Below are positions 1-10,597 of a DNA stretch of 64,000 nt, piece by piece. The notes under the pieces were generated by a model. It worked only from the letters and a program-made list of their open reading frames with translations, searched no databases and was not told where the DNA came from. The stretch spans positions 627,093 to 691,092 of the forward strand of contig NZ_SCKT01000003.1 of NCBI RefSeq assembly GCF_014155765.1. Direction: 5' to 3'. This DNA is from Pantoea dispersa. GTDB taxonomy: Bacteria > Pseudomonadota > Gammaproteobacteria > Enterobacterales > Enterobacteriaceae. Both the position numbers and the translations under genes were made by a program. Position 1 is the stretch's first letter; each line of letters opens with the position of its first letter.

Positions 1-1277
1 AGTTAAAAGCTCACCACACCACGGTGCGCACCGAAATCATTGCCGGTATTACGACCTTTCTGGCAATGGCCTACATCCTGTTTGTGAACCCCAGCATCCT
101 CGGGGCGACCGGTATGGATAAAGGCTCGGTGTTTGTTGCCACCTGTCTGGCCGCGGCCATCGGTTCGATTCTGATGGGCCTGATCGCTAACTATCCGATC
201 GCGCTGGCACCGGGCATGGGCCTGAACGCCTTTTTCACCTACACCGTGGTGCTGCATATGGGCTACACCTGGCAGATCGCGCTGGGTGCGGTGTTCCTTT
301 CGGCGGTGATCTTCTTTGCGCTGTCGATTTTTAAAATTCGCGAATGGATTATCGCCAGCATTCCGCTGCCGCTGCGTGCCGGGATTGCGGCAGGCATTGG
401 CCTGTTCCTCGCACTGATTGCGCTGGAAGGGGCTGGCATCGTGGTGGATAACCCGGCTACGCTGGTCGGTCTGGGCGACCTGACCAAACCGGGTCCGCTG
501 CTGGCGCTGCTTGGCTTCTTTATCATTGTGGTGCTGGAAGCGCGTCGCGTGACCGGAGCCGTACTGATCGGCATTCTGGTTGTTACCTTTATCTCGATGG
601 GCATTGGCCTGACGCCGTTCGCGGGCGTGTTCTCTGCGCCGCCGTCGATTGCGCCGACCTTTATGCAGCTGGATATCGCCGGCGCGTTCAACGTTGGCCT
701 GGTGAGCGTGATCTTTGCGTTCCTGTTTGTCGATGTGTTTGATAACACCGGCACGCTGCTGGGCGTGACGAAACGCGCCGGTCTGGCCGATGAGCAGGGC
801 AACGTGCCGAAAATGGGCCGTGCGCTGATCGCCGATAGCGCCGCTGCGCTGTTCGGTTCACTGCTGGGTACCTCAACCACCACCAGCTATGTGGAGTCCG
901 CTGCGGGCGTCAGCGCCGGCGGCCGTACCGGTCTGACGGCGATTGTGGTCGCCATTCTGTTCCTGCTCAGCCTGTTCTTCTCGCCACTGGCGGGTAGCGT
1001 GCCGGTCTACGCCACGGCGCCAGCGCTGCTGTTCGTTGCGGTGCTGATGGCTTCCGGTCTGGCAGAAATTGACTGGAAAGATGTCACCACGGCGGCACCG
1101 GTCACCGTGACCGCGCTGACCATGCCGCTGACATACTCGATCGCCAACGGTATCGCCTTTGGTTTTATTACCTGGACGGTGGTGAAACTGCTGAGTGGCC
1201 GCACCAAAGAGGTCAATGCGGCGCTGGTGATTCTGTCGATTCTGTTTGTGATTAAACTCGGCTGGCTGAGTGCCTGA
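1..1277 (+). CDS. NCS2-family purine permease (adenine permease type), 5'-truncated by window edge
   Basis: Inner-membrane nucleobase:H+ symporter. The frame is open from base 3, and the residues before the first GTG (LKAHHTT, then VRTEIIAG) already match the conserved N-terminus of PurP/AdeP-type permeases, so the true start lies upstream of the window. About a dozen hydrophobic segments are visible. Conserved family stretches include ALAPGMGLNAFF near the N-terminus, FVDVFDNTGTLLGV mid-protein, and TSYVESAAGVSAGGRTGLTA. These resemble E. coli PurP/YicO more than the guanine transporters GhxP/GhxQ, so adenine is the likely substrate. The exact paralog cannot be assigned. A perfect hairpin follows the stop. 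Confidence 0.88.
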   Translation, partial: LKAHHTTVRTEIIAGITTFLAMAYILFVNPSILGATGMDKGSVFVATCLAAAIGSILMGLIANYPIALAPGMGLNAFFTYTVVLHMGYTWQIALGAVFLSAVIFFALSIFKIREWIIASIPLPLRAGIAAGIGLFLALIALEGAGIVVDNPATLVGLGDLTKPGPLLALLGFFIIVVLEARRVTGAVLIGILVVTFISMGIGLTPFAGVFSAPPSIAPTFMQLDIAGAFNVGLVSVIFAFLFVDVFDNTGTLLGVTKRAGLADEQGNVPKMGRALIADSAAALFGSLLGTSTTTSYVESAAGVSAGGRTGLTAIVVAILFLLSLFFSPLAGSVPVYATAPALLFVAVLMASGLAEIDWKDVTTAAPVTVTALTMPLTYSIANGIAFGFITWTVVKLLSGRTKEVNAALVILSILFVIKLGWLSA

Positions 1278-1286
1278 TGCTGTGTT

Positions 1287-1310
1287 ACGGAAGCCCGCCC
1301 GGGCTTCCGT
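1287..1310 (+). terminator. Hairpin terminator after purine permease
   Basis: Perfect 10-bp inverted repeat ACGGAAGCCC / GGGCTTCCGT around a GCCC loop, ten bases after the permease stop. The downstream T-run is weak, so termination may be partial. Confidence 0.6.
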
Positions 1311-1537
1311 GTAAGTTGTTACATTTGCGCAAGGATTGTTTGCGTGATGTCTCGCAATTCCTGCCCGTCCCCACTTTTCTCTTTCAGGCCTGTTGTTTAC
1401 TGTCTCTACGTAAATTCTGCCATGCGCAAATTTTTTGCCTGCAGTGGCGGGATCGTGGAATGTTTAATCGCTGCCGCTCTGCTTAAATAGCGGTGGAGTG
1501 AGGCGATGACACAAGGTTGCTGAAGAAGGACAAGATA

Positions 1538-1912
1538 ATGGATTATCCCGTTTGCACGCTGCCGCATCGGTTGCCGCCTCGCCTTCTGGCGTTAAGAAAT
1601 CAGGGAGCACCGCTAATGGTACGATTAACCCAACACGTGGAACAGCTGGCGAACACCACCCGGCTGTTACAGCAGGATGTCGCGGTCCTGACCGCGCGTT
1701 TTGAAAATTTTGCCACCAGAGCGGACGTGGAACGCGTGCGTACCGAACAGGGGCTGATGTGCAATCAACTGATGAATGAGATCGGTCAGGTGGAGAAGCG
1801 TATCGATAAAAAGTTCGAACGGTTAAATGACAGACTGATCTGGACCCTCATGTTGCCGGCTCTCCTCGCCGTACTGGCATGGTTTGTAAAAGTGGCGGTG
1901 CTGAAAATTTAA
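1538..1912 (+). CDS. Small tail-anchored coiled-coil protein of unknown function
   Basis: About 124 residues. I place the start at ATG 1538 because AAGAAGGA sits seven bases upstream; a TTG further upstream has no ribosome site, and an internal ATG at 1616 is possible. The N-terminal third is basic, residues about 30-95 are heptad-rich (repeated LAN, LLQQDVAVL, EKRIDKKFERL), and the last about 20 residues form one membrane helix ending VKVAVLKI. This suggests a cytoplasmic coiled coil anchored by its C-terminus. I do not recognise a family. It is a single gene, convergent with amn, with a shared terminator between them. Confidence 0.6.
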   Translation: MDYPVCTLPHRLPPRLLALRNQGAPLMVRLTQHVEQLANTTRLLQQDVAVLTARFENFATRADVERVRTEQGLMCNQLMNEIGQVEKRIDKKFERLNDRLIWTLMLPALLAVLAWFVKVAVLKI

Positions 1913-1928
1913 GGTTGCCAGCAGTAAT

Positions 1929-1948
1929 CCGGCCCGTCCATGGGCCGG
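1929..1948. terminator. Bidirectional hairpin between small gene and amn
   Basis: CCGGCCC (1929-1935), loop GTCCAT, GGGCCGG (1942-1948), lying exactly between the convergent stops at 1912 and 1959. Confidence 0.55.
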
Positions 1949-1958
1949 AGCAGCGGAT

Positions 1959-3413
1959 TTAGCGGAAGGGCGGTTCGTTGAAGGTGCGTAGTTTCCTGGA
2001 GTGCAGTTTGTCACCCTCGGCGCGCAGCAGCTCAACGGCGCAGATGCCAATCTGCAGATGTTCCGAGATCGCGCCCTCATAGAAACGGTTGGCCTGGCCG
2101 GGCAGCTTGATTTCACCGTGCAGCGGTTTATCCGAGACGCACAGCAGGGTGCCGTACGGTACGCGGAAACGATAGCCCTGTGCGGCAATGGTGGCGCTCT
2201 CCATATCCACCGCCACCGCGCGGCTCAGGTTGAAGCGTAACGCAGATGCGGAGTAGCGCAGCTCCCAGTTGCGGTCGTCCGTGGTGACAACCGTACCGGT
2301 GCGCAGGCGCTGCTTCACCTCTTCGCCGGGCATACCGCTGACTGCTTTGGTGGCGTCGTACAGGGCACGCTGCACCTCCGCAATGCTCGGGATCGGGATA
2401 TCCGGCGGTAATACGCTGTCCAGCACGTGGTCGTCACGCAGATAGGCGTGTGCCAGCACGTAATCGCCGATGCTCTGGCTTTCACGCAGGCCACCGCAGT
2501 GACCAATCATCAGCCACGCATGTGGACGCACCACCGCGAGGTGGTCGCAGATGGTTTTGGCGTTCGACGGACCGACGCCAATATTCACCAGCGTGATGCC
2601 GCGACGATTGGGCGAGGTTAAATGCCAGGCGGGCATCTGATGCTTCTTCCACGCCAGATCCGACATCATCGCCGTTGGGTCCTGCGTTTCCGCCGTGATC
2701 ACCACATCGCCGGCGCAGGCGAGACTGTCGTAAGGCGTGCTGGGGTCCTGCACCTGCTCAATCGCCCAGCGCACGAACTCATCGACGTAGCGCGTGTAGT
2801 TAGTGAACAGTACAAACGGCTGGAAGTGTTCTACCGCGGTGCCGGTGTAGTGACGCAGGCGCGCCAGGGAGAAATCGGTGCGCAGCGCGTCGAAATGCGA
2901 CAGCGGGAACAGCGCGTCGGCGTTGAACAGGCCATCAGCGGTTTCATCGCCAATCTGCGACAGTTCGGTCGTCGGGAAATGGCGCGCAATACTGGCGCTC
3001 ATGGAGCGGTCCCGCGACAGGTCGGAGCCATCAATCACATAGGGATAAGGGATTTCCTGCTGTGACGGACCCACCTCAATCAGCACGTCGTACTCTTTTT
3101 CGATCATCTGCAGCTGTTCGCTGAGATAGTGACGCAGCAACGCCGGGCGCGTGATGGTCGTGCTGTAGCGGCCGGTGTGGGTAAAACGTCCCCAGGCGCG
3201 GGTGCGATTTTGCTGCGGGCCTTCACCCTGCCAGGTGATGCGCAGCTCCGGATAGACAAACAGCCCCTGCTGGCGCAGCCCGGCGTCCGGCAGTGTGCCG
3301 CTGGCAGTGAACGTGCGAATGGCGTTGCGCAGCGCTTCAACCGCGTCGTCATACAGACGCTCCAGTTGATCCAGCGCCTGTTCAGTGGTCAATCCGTTCC
3401 GTTGCGTATTCAT
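1959..3413 (-). CDS. amn: AMP nucleosidase
   Basis: Hydrolyses AMP to adenine and ribose 5-phosphate in the cytosol (purine salvage and AMP level control). The frame is open further upstream, but the start at 3413 gives 484 residues, the E. coli length, with AAGGAG a few bases upstream (MNTQRNGLTTEQ). An N-terminal AMP-nucleosidase domain is followed by a phosphorylase-type (PNP/UDP) fold carrying GVGPSNAKTICDHL, LMIGHCGGL and AVDMESATIAAQGYRF, the nucleoside-binding ME(S/T) motif. It is divergent from the liv operon and near a purine permease, which could take up the adenine it releases or compete for it. Confidence 0.96.
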   Translation of the reverse strand: MNTQRNGLTTEQALDQLERLYDDAVEALRNAIRTFTASGTLPDAGLRQQGLFVYPELRITWQGEGPQQNRTRAWGRFTHTGRYSTTITRPALLRHYLSEQLQMIEKEYDVLIEVGPSQQEIPYPYVIDGSDLSRDRSMSASIARHFPTTELSQIGDETADGLFNADALFPLSHFDALRTDFSLARLRHYTGTAVEHFQPFVLFTNYTRYVDEFVRWAIEQVQDPSTPYDSLACAGDVVITAETQDPTAMMSDLAWKKHQMPAWHLTSPNRRGITLVNIGVGPSNAKTICDHLAVVRPHAWLMIGHCGGLRESQSIGDYVLAHAYLRDDHVLDSVLPPDIPIPSIAEVQRALYDATKAVSGMPGEEVKQRLRTGTVVTTDDRNWELRYSASALRFNLSRAVAVDMESATIAAQGYRFRVPYGTLLCVSDKPLHGEIKLPGQANRFYEGAISEHLQIGICAVELLRAEGDKLHSRKLRTFNEPPFR

Positions 3414-3754
3414 AGATTCTCCTTCAGCAAGTTGGACCGATTTGACCAGAGCATAGCGGATAAACCTCTCATCACGATGAAGAATCTGTGATCGACCGCA
3501 TTCTGCACCATCACGGTGCTGGTAGGCGGCAAAAGGCTGGCTATGTTTATCAGGTGCAGGGAGGCCACATCGCACGTTTTCCGCCCGGCTGCGATGCCGC
3601 TGCAAAAAAATTGTCACCGATTGTCTTCTCTGGCGAGCTTTTTGCTTAAATTTCAACCGTGGTCGCGCTGACCACACTGCTCTCGAAGTGTTTCAGATTG
3701 ATTTCTCCCAGGCCGTGGTATGGCTCCGTTCCTGACCCGTTGAGGATTGAAAGC
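3414..3754. other. Intergenic region between divergent amn and liv operon
   Basis: 341 bp without a credible gene. It must contain the promoters of both amn (minus) and the liv operon (plus). An A-run (about 3605-3612) and a T-rich stretch (3640-3655) lie near the middle, but I cannot assign a -35/-10 pair or operator with confidence. Confidence 0.5.
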
Positions 3755-4870
3755 ATGTCTTTGAAATTCATAAAACACCCATTGAAGGTGGTGATGGCAG
3801 GTTGTTTAAGCATGGCGTTCTACGCGCAGGCTGACATAAAGATTGGCGTGGCCGGTCCGTTTACCGGACCGAATGCTACGTACGGTACACAATACTGGAA
3901 GGGCGCCAGCCAGGCCGCGGCGGACATTAACGCGGCGGGCGGCATAAACGGTGAAAAAATTGTGCTGGTGCAGGGCGATGACGCCTGCGAACCCAAGCAG
4001 GCGGTGGCCGTTGCCAACCGGCTGGTGGATCAGGACAAAGTGATGGCGGTGGTGGGCCATTTCTGCTCATCCTCGACCATGCCAGCCTCAGAGGTGTATG
4101 ACGAGGCGGGCGTACTGGCGATTACGCCCGGTTCAACCAATCCACAAATCACCGAACGCGGCATGAAAACCCTGTTCCGCATGTGCGGGCGTGATGACCA
4201 GCAGGGGACAATTGCCGCTAACTATATTCTCGATACGCTGAAAGCGAAGAAAGTAGCGGTGATCCACGATAAAGATACTTACGGTCAGGGGCTGGCGGAT
4301 GCCACCAAAGCGGCGCTGGAGAAACGCGGCGTCAAAGAGGTGCTGTATGAGGGGCTGTCGCGCGGTGAAAAAGACTTCAACGCGCTGGTCACCAAAATCG
4401 GCGCGGTGAAACCGGATGTGGTCTATTTCGGTGGCTGCCATCCGGAGGCGGGTCCGCTGGTGCGGCAGATGCGCGAGCAGGGCGTCAATGCGGCTTTCTT
4501 CTCCGGCGACTGCATCGTGACGGAAGAACTGGTGACTGCCGCCGGCGGTCCGCAGTTCACTAAAGGCGTGTACATGACCTTCGGCAATGACCCGCGCACC
4601 ATCGCGGATGGCAAAGCGGTGATTGAAAAATTCCGCGCCAGCGGTTTTGAGCCGGAGGGGTATACGCTGTACGCCTACGCCTCCATTCAGGCTCTGGCCG
4701 CCGCCTACAAAGCGGCAGGTAAAGACAATGCCAAAGCCAGCGACTGGCTGAAGGCCAACAGCGTTGACACCGTGATGGGCAAGAAGGCGTGGGACGAAAA
4801 AGGCGACCTGAAAGTCTCGGATTACGTGGTCTATCAGTGGGATGACAAAGGCAAATATCACCAGCTGTAA
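3755..4870 (+). CDS. livK: Branched-chain amino-acid ABC transporter, periplasmic binding protein (LivK/LivJ family)
   Basis: 371 residues, close to E. coli LivJ/LivK (367/369). Start at ATG 3755 with GAGGA eight bases upstream; the frame extends upstream without support. A Sec signal peptide ends near residue 25 (FYAQA|DIKIGVAGPFTG). Family landmarks are AGPFTGPNATYG, GDDACEPKQAVAVANRLV, the FCSSSTMPASEVY ligand loop, and YGQGLADATKAAL. It binds Leu/Ile/Val-type ligands in the periplasm and delivers them to the LivHM channel encoded downstream. A strong hairpin separates it from livH, consistent with binding protein being made in excess. Confidence 0.9.
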   Translation: MSLKFIKHPLKVVMAGCLSMAFYAQADIKIGVAGPFTGPNATYGTQYWKGASQAAADINAAGGINGEKIVLVQGDDACEPKQAVAVANRLVDQDKVMAVVGHFCSSSTMPASEVYDEAGVLAITPGSTNPQITERGMKTLFRMCGRDDQQGTIAANYILDTLKAKKVAVIHDKDTYGQGLADATKAALEKRGVKEVLYEGLSRGEKDFNALVTKIGAVKPDVVYFGGCHPEAGPLVRQMREQGVNAAFFSGDCIVTEELVTAAGGPQFTKGVYMTFGNDPRTIADGKAVIEKFRASGFEPEGYTLYAYASIQALAAAYKAAGKDNAKASDWLKANSVDTVMGKKAWDEKGDLKVSDYVVYQWDDKGKYHQL

Positions 4871-4879
4871 TTCGCTCTG

Positions 4880-4902
4880 CGGCCCCGCGCGCAGCGGGGC
4901 CG
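4880..4902 (+). terminator. Intra-operon hairpin between livK and livH
   Basis: CGGCCCCGC / GCGGGGCCG, 9-bp perfect stem with a five-base loop, followed by only a short T-run. Probably an mRNA 3'-end stabiliser or partial terminator that raises livK over livHMGF. Confidence 0.55.
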
Positions 4903-4951
4903 TTCGCATCTGAGCGTGACCTGTGCACGCCTTCCACCTGCGAGAGACAAT

Positions 4952-5866
4952 ATGGACGCCTTTTTTATACAGCAGCTGATTAACGGCCTGACGCTGGGCG
5001 CGGTCTACGGGCTGATCGCCATCGGCTACACCATGGTTTACGGCATTATCGGCATGATCAACTTCGCCCACGGCGAGGTGTACATGATCTCTGCTTATCT
5101 GTGTGCGATCGGGCTGGCGCTGCTCAGCTACTTTGGCATTCACTCCTTTCCACTGCTGATCTTTGGCACGCTGTTGTTCACCATCGTGGTCACCGCCGCT
5201 TACGGCTGGGCCATTGAGCGCATTGCCTATCGTCCGCTGCGCAATTCCACCCGGCTGGCACCGCTGATCTCTGCCATTGGTATGTCGCTGATACTGCAGA
5301 ACTATGTGCAGCTCAGTCAGGGACCGAATCAGCAGGGCATTCCCACCTTGCTGAGTGGCGTGCTGCGTATGGAGATCGACGGCGGCGTGGTGCAAATCAC
5401 CTGGACCAAAGTGTTTATCCTGGTGGCAGCGCTGTGCGGGATGGCGCTGCTGACCTGGATTATCCAGTGCACCAAACTGGGCCGTATCTGCCGTGCGGTC
5501 CAGCAGGATCGGCGCATGGCGTCGATTCTCGGTATCAATACCGACCGGGTGATTTCGCTGGTGTTTGTCATCGGCGCGGCGATGGCCGGGCTGGCCGGGG
5601 TGCTGGTTACCATGAACTACGGCACGTTTGATTTCTACGCCGGCTTCATTATCGGCATCAAAGCCTTCACCGCGGCGGTGCTGGGGGGCATCGGTTCGCT
5701 GCCCGGTGCGATGCTGGGCGGTTTACTGCTGGGCGTGGCCGAGGCGCAGTTCGCCGGGCTGGTGAACTCCGATTACAAAGATGTGTTCTCGTTTTCGCTG
5801 CTGGTGGTGATTTTAATCTTCCGTCCGCAGGGACTGCTGGGCCGGCCGCTGGTCGCCAAAGTGTGA
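4952..5866 (+). CDS. livH: Branched-chain amino-acid ABC transporter permease LivH
   Basis: 304 residues (E. coli LivH 308), inner-membrane permease half. Start at ATG 4952 ([13 protein letters not shown]) with a weak GAGAG upstream. Characteristic sequences are [27 protein letters not shown] at the N-terminus, [21 protein letters not shown], and the cytoplasmic coupling region [21 protein letters not shown] that contacts the ATPases. It pairs with LivM, whose start lies ten bases after this stop. Confidence 0.93.
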   Translation: MDAFFIQQLINGLTLGAVYGLIAIGYTMVYGIIGMINFAHGEVYMISAYLCAIGLALLSYFGIHSFPLLIFGTLLFTIVVTAAYGWAIERIAYRPLRNSTRLAPLISAIGMSLILQNYVQLSQGPNQQGIPTLLSGVLRMEIDGGVVQITWTKVFILVAALCGMALLTWIIQCTKLGRICRAVQQDRRMASILGINTDRVISLVFVIGAAMAGLAGVLVTMNYGTFDFYAGFIIGIKAFTAAVLGGIGSLPGAMLGGLLLGVAEAQFAGLVNSDYKDVFSFSLLVVILIFRPQGLLGRPLVAKV

Positions 5867-5876
5867 GGAAGCCAGA

Positions 5877-7160
5877 ATGAATGCAATGACGCAAACAAGC
5901 GGCATCCGTCAGGTGCTGCTCGACACGCTGCTGGCCGGTGCCGTCGCGCTGGTGGTGTTCGGCCCGGTAGTGGGCGTGGTGCTCAGCGGCTACAGTTTTA
6001 CGCTGTCGCCGCTGCGCGTGGCGCTGCTGGTGGCGGTGGTGATGGCAGGACGTTTGCTGCTGGGGCTGTTTCTGCATACCGCCGTGGGGCGCCGTTTTCT
6101 GCGCAACTTTGAAGGTAACGATGACGGCGTATACGTGCGTGAACCCGGGTACCGCTCGCGCCTGCGCTGGATAATACCGCTGCTGCTGGTTGTGGCCCTG
6201 GCGTTTCCGTTTCTCTCCAGTAAGTATCTGCTGACGGTGGCGATTCTCGGGCTGATCTACGTGCTGCTGGGACTCGGGCTCAATATCGTGGTCGGCCTCG
6301 CCGGGCTGCTCGATCTGGGCTATGTGGCGTTTTACGCCATTGGTGCTTACGGGCTGGCGCTGGGCTATCAGTATCTCGGGCTGGGTTTCTGGAGCATGAT
6401 CCCCATCGCTGCGCTGCTGGCGGCATTGGCCGGTGCGCTGCTGGGCTTTCCGGTGCTGCGCATGCACGGTGACTATCTGGCTATCGTCACGCTCGGCTTC
6501 GGTGAAATTATCCGGCTGGTGCTGAATAACTGGCTGTCGTTCACCGGGGGCCCGAACGGCGTCTCGGTGCCGTCACCCACCTTTCTCGGCCTTGAATTCG
6601 CCCGCCGGGCAAAAGAGGGCGGCATACCGTACCACCAGTTTCTGCATCTCGATTACAACCCCAACATGAAGTTCATCTTTATCTACGTCGTGCTGGTGCT
6701 GGTGGTGCTGCTGGTGCTGTTTATCAAGCACCGGCTGACGCGCATGCCGATTGGCCGGGCGTGGGAAGCGTTGCGCGAAGATGAAATCGCCTGTCGCGCC
6801 ATGGGGCTGAATCACGTGCTGGTGAAGCTGTCGGCCTTTATGCTCGGCGCCTCAACCGCCGGTATTGCCGGGGTATTTTTCGCCAGCTATCAGGGGTTCG
6901 TTAATCCCACCTCGTTTACCTTTTTTGAGTCCGCGCTGATTCTGGCCATCGTGGTGCTGGGCGGGATGGGCTCGACGCTTGGCGTGGTGCTGGCCGCGTT
7001 TGTGCTGACGGTGGCGCCCGAGCTGCTGCGCAGCTTTGCCGAGTACCGCGTGCTGCTGTTTGGCATGTTAATGGTGCTGATGATGATCTGGCGTCCGCGC
7101 GGCCTGGTACGCACCGCGCGCGTCGGGGTGCCGCTGAGAAAAGGAGTACGCCATGAGTGA
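5877..7160 (+). CDS. livM: Branched-chain amino-acid ABC transporter permease LivM
   Basis: 427 residues (E. coli 425). GAGGAA overlaps the livH stop eight bases before ATG 5877. An N-terminal extension with extra membrane helices, as in enteric LivM, precedes the conserved core [27 protein letters not shown]. The coupling segment is [20 protein letters not shown]. The C-terminus overlaps livG by eight bases (7153-7160), indicating translational coupling. Confidence 0.93.
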   Translation: MNAMTQTSGIRQVLLDTLLAGAVALVVFGPVVGVVLSGYSFTLSPLRVALLVAVVMAGRLLLGLFLHTAVGRRFLRNFEGNDDGVYVREPGYRSRLRWIIPLLLVVALAFPFLSSKYLLTVAILGLIYVLLGLGLNIVVGLAGLLDLGYVAFYAIGAYGLALGYQYLGLGFWSMIPIAALLAALAGALLGFPVLRMHGDYLAIVTLGFGEIIRLVLNNWLSFTGGPNGVSVPSPTFLGLEFARRAKEGGIPYHQFLHLDYNPNMKFIFIYVVLVLVVLLVLFIKHRLTRMPIGRAWEALREDEIACRAMGLNHVLVKLSAFMLGASTAGIAGVFFASYQGFVNPTSFTFFESALILAIVVLGGMGSTLGVVLAAFVLTVAPELLRSFAEYRVLLFGMLMVLMMIWRPRGLVRTARVGVPLRKGVRHE

Positions 7161-8020
7161 TGCCATCCTGCAGGTGGATAACCTGATGATGCGCTTTGGC
7201 GGCATCAAAGCGCTGAATGATGTCAGCCTGCGCGTAGAGCGCGGCTCGGTCACCGCGCTGATTGGCCCCAACGGCGCGGGCAAAACCACGGTATTTAACT
7301 GCCTGACGGGATTTTATCGCGCCAGCGGCGGTCGCATTGTGCTCAATGCCCATCAGCGCAGCACCGATGTGATTCAGGTGCTGGGCCAGAAGATTCAGCC
7401 GGGTGACTGGCTGCGGCCGGCGCGGCTGGGCTCGCGTATCTGGTACAAGATGTTTGGCGGCGCACATCTGGTCAACCGCGCCGGTCTGGCGCGCACCTTT
7501 CAGAACATCCGCCTGTTTCGCGAGATGTCGGTGGTGGAGAACCTGCTGGTGGCGCAGCATATGCAGGTCAACCGTCAGCTGCTGGCCGGCATTCTCAATA
7601 CCCGTGGCTATCGTGCGGCGGAGAGTCGCGCGCTCGATCGCGCTTTTTACTGGCTGGAGCGCGTTGATCTGGTCAGCAGTGCCAACCGGCTGGCCGGCAC
7701 GCTCTCCTACGGCCAGCAGCGCCGGCTGGAGATTGCGCGCGCCATGTGCACCCGGCCGGAGCTGATCTGCCTGGATGAGCCCGCAGCGGGGCTTAATCCG
7801 GTCGAAACCGAGGCGCTGAGCCAGATTCTGCATCAGCTGCGCGCTGATCATCGCATCAGCGTGCTGTTGATTGAACACGATATGCCGATGGTGATGCGCA
7901 TTTCCGATCACATCGTCGTGCTGGATCACGGTGACGTGATCGCCCAGGGCACGCCGCAGCAGATTCGACACGATGCGAAGGTGATCGCCGCTTATCTCGG
8001 CGCGGAAGAGGAGAGCGAGC

Positions 8021-8028
<8 letters not shown>
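7153..8028 (+). CDS. livG: Branched-chain amino-acid ABC transporter ATPase LivG
   Basis: 291 residues, longer than the 255 of E. coli LivG. Walker A GPNGAGKT at 38-45, signature LSYGQQRR near 183, Walker [10 protein letters not shown] near 205, and switch His in LLIEHD near 238. The extra length is one insertion of about 30 residues (roughly 66-100, including [20 protein letters not shown]) between Walker A and the Q-loop segment [13 protein letters not shown] recall similar insertions in some proteobacterial LivG proteins. Start and stop overlap livM and livF by eight bases each. Confidence 0.93.
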
Positions 8029-8770
<742 letters not shown>

Positions 8771-8890
8771 TAATGATTAAATGGTGACGGGAAACACTTT
8801 GCATAATCGTTAGCAGCCTATCATCATTATTACTCTACTTCTTAACCAAAGTGATTTGGTACTCCCTTGCAAAATCCTGGCGTAGCAGTA

Positions 8891-10312
8891 ATGCGGGCGA
8901 TCAGAAACACGGCGTGGTATCCCAAACGCCGTGCTTATCGCACGCTGTTGTGGCGTGAAATCACCCCACTGGCGGTGCCCATCTTTATTGAGAACCTGTG
9001 CGTGATGCTGATGGGGGTTCTCAGTACTTTTCTGGTGAGCTGGCTGGGCAAAGAGGCGATGGCAGGCGTTGGGCTGGCTGACAGCTTTAACATGGTGATC
9101 ATCTCCTTTTTTGCCGCCATCGATCTCGGTACCACGGTGGTGGTCGCGTTCAGCCTGGCCAAACGCAACGGCAAGCGTGCGCGTGCGGCGACGCGGCAGT
9201 CGCTGGGATTGATGACGGTGCTGGCGTTTGTGCTGGTCATCGCCATCGAGTTCTGGGGACATCTGATCGTGGATGTGATTGCCGGTAACGCCGAGCCGCA
9301 GGTCAAAGAGCTGGCGCTCAGTTATCTGCAAACCTCCGCGTGGAGCTATCCGGCGGCGGCGATTGCGCTGATAGGCAGCGGCGCGTTACGCGGTGCCGGC
9401 AACACTAAAATTCCGATGCTGATTAACGGCGGCATGAATATCCTGAATATCATCATCAGTAGCGTGCTGATCTACGGTGCGCTCGGCTGGGAAGGGATGG
9501 GATTTGTCGGTGCCGGGCTGGGATTAACCATTTCACGCTATATCGGCGCGGCGTCGGCCATTTACGTGCTGTATCGCGGCATCAGTCCGGCGCTGAAAAT
9601 CACGCTGGCCAGCTATTTCCGCCGCTGGGATCGCAACATCCTGATGGAAGTGCTGGGGATTGGCGTACCGGCCAGTATCGAATCGGTGTTGTTTAACGGC
9701 GGCAAACTGCTGACGCAGATTTTTGTCGCCGGCATGGGCACCAATGAGATCGCCGGTAATTTTATTGCCTTCTCCATCGCCACGCTGATTAACCTGCCGG
9801 GCAACGCGCTGGGTTCTGCGTCGACCATTATCACCGGCAGGCGCTTAGGGAAAAATCAGGTGATGCAGGCGGAGCGGCAGATCAAGCACGTATTCTGGCT
9901 GGCGATGATTGGGCTATGTACGCTGGCGTTTATCACCGTGCCGCTGGCGGGCACGCTGGCGCGATTCTACACCCGCGATCCGCAGGTGATTGAGGTAACC
10001 AAACACCTGATCTGGCTGAATGCTGCCTTTATGCCTATCTGGACCGCCTCCTGGGTGCTGCCGGCCGGGCTAAAAGGCGCGCGCGACGCACGGTACACCA
10101 TGTATGTATCGATGTTCAGTATGTGGGGCGCGCGCGTGGTGGCCGGTTATCTGCTCGGCATTGTGCTGGGCATGGGGGTGATTGGCGTCTGGCTCGGTAT
10201 GTTCCTCGACTGGACGGTGCGCGGTATCTGTTTCTGGTGGCGTTTGACCAGCGGCAAATGGCTGAACAATTACCGCAAAATGCTCGCGAAGAGCAGTGGC
10301 CCACAGGGCTGA
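8891..10312 (+). CDS. yeeO: MATE-family exporter YeeO (FMN/FAD, dipeptide type)
   Basis: 473 residues from ATG 8891 (MRAIRNTAWYPKRR); a TTG eight codons upstream is the alternative and neither has a strong ribosome site. Twelve membrane helices are expected. Long identical stretches to E. coli YeeO include FWREITPLAVPIF-like, VSWLGKEAMAGVGLADSFNM, SGALRGAGNTKIP and GSASTIITGRRLG. E. coli YeeO, linked to flavin and dipeptide export, also lies next to amn and tRNA-Asn genes, so synteny supports the assignment. It lacks the long cysteine-rich N-terminal extension annotated in E. coli. Confidence 0.92.
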   Translation: MRAIRNTAWYPKRRAYRTLLWREITPLAVPIFIENLCVMLMGVLSTFLVSWLGKEAMAGVGLADSFNMVIISFFAAIDLGTTVVVAFSLAKRNGKRARAATRQSLGLMTVLAFVLVIAIEFWGHLIVDVIAGNAEPQVKELALSYLQTSAWSYPAAAIALIGSGALRGAGNTKIPMLINGGMNILNIIISSVLIYGALGWEGMGFVGAGLGLTISRYIGAASAIYVLYRGISPALKITLASYFRRWDRNILMEVLGIGVPASIESVLFNGGKLLTQIFVAGMGTNEIAGNFIAFSIATLINLPGNALGSASTIITGRRLGKNQVMQAERQIKHVFWLAMIGLCTLAFITVPLAGTLARFYTRDPQVIEVTKHLIWLNAAFMPIWTASWVLPAGLKGARDARYTMYVSMFSMWGARVVAGYLLGIVLGMGVIGVWLGMFLDWTVRGICFWWRLTSGKWLNNYRKMLAKSSGPQG

Positions 10313-10597
10313 GGAATCCCCACAAAAAGACAGGCACAGGGTTTTGTGATCGGGTTATTGCGCCAGCAAAAAAAGATCGCACCCTATGCCTGCCATACCC
10401 GGCCCCGCCTCAAGCCGCACAGCTATTTCCGGGCTGACCGCTGCCTTTCCGCTGGCAACCTAACTCAGCGCTTTCGTGAATTCGAACGTGATGCGACAAC
10501 TGTGCGCCTTGCCACGCATACGCAGGCGGGCTGTGCAGTACAGTACAGTACACAAAGCTTGCCTTCGTCGTGGCGGTTATACATCCAGCTACGATGA
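10313..10597. other. Non-coding or decayed stretch after yeeO
   Basis: About 285 bp with only short overlapping frames and no conserved motif. It contains three tandem CAGTA units (10536-10550). The last 30-40 bases (VIHPAT in another frame) may be the frame-shifted upstream part of the racemase remnant that follows. Confidence 0.45.

Noticed and set aside
10536-10550. Three tandem CAGTA units
   Set aside because: Only three short units; not a CRISPR or meaningful satellite.
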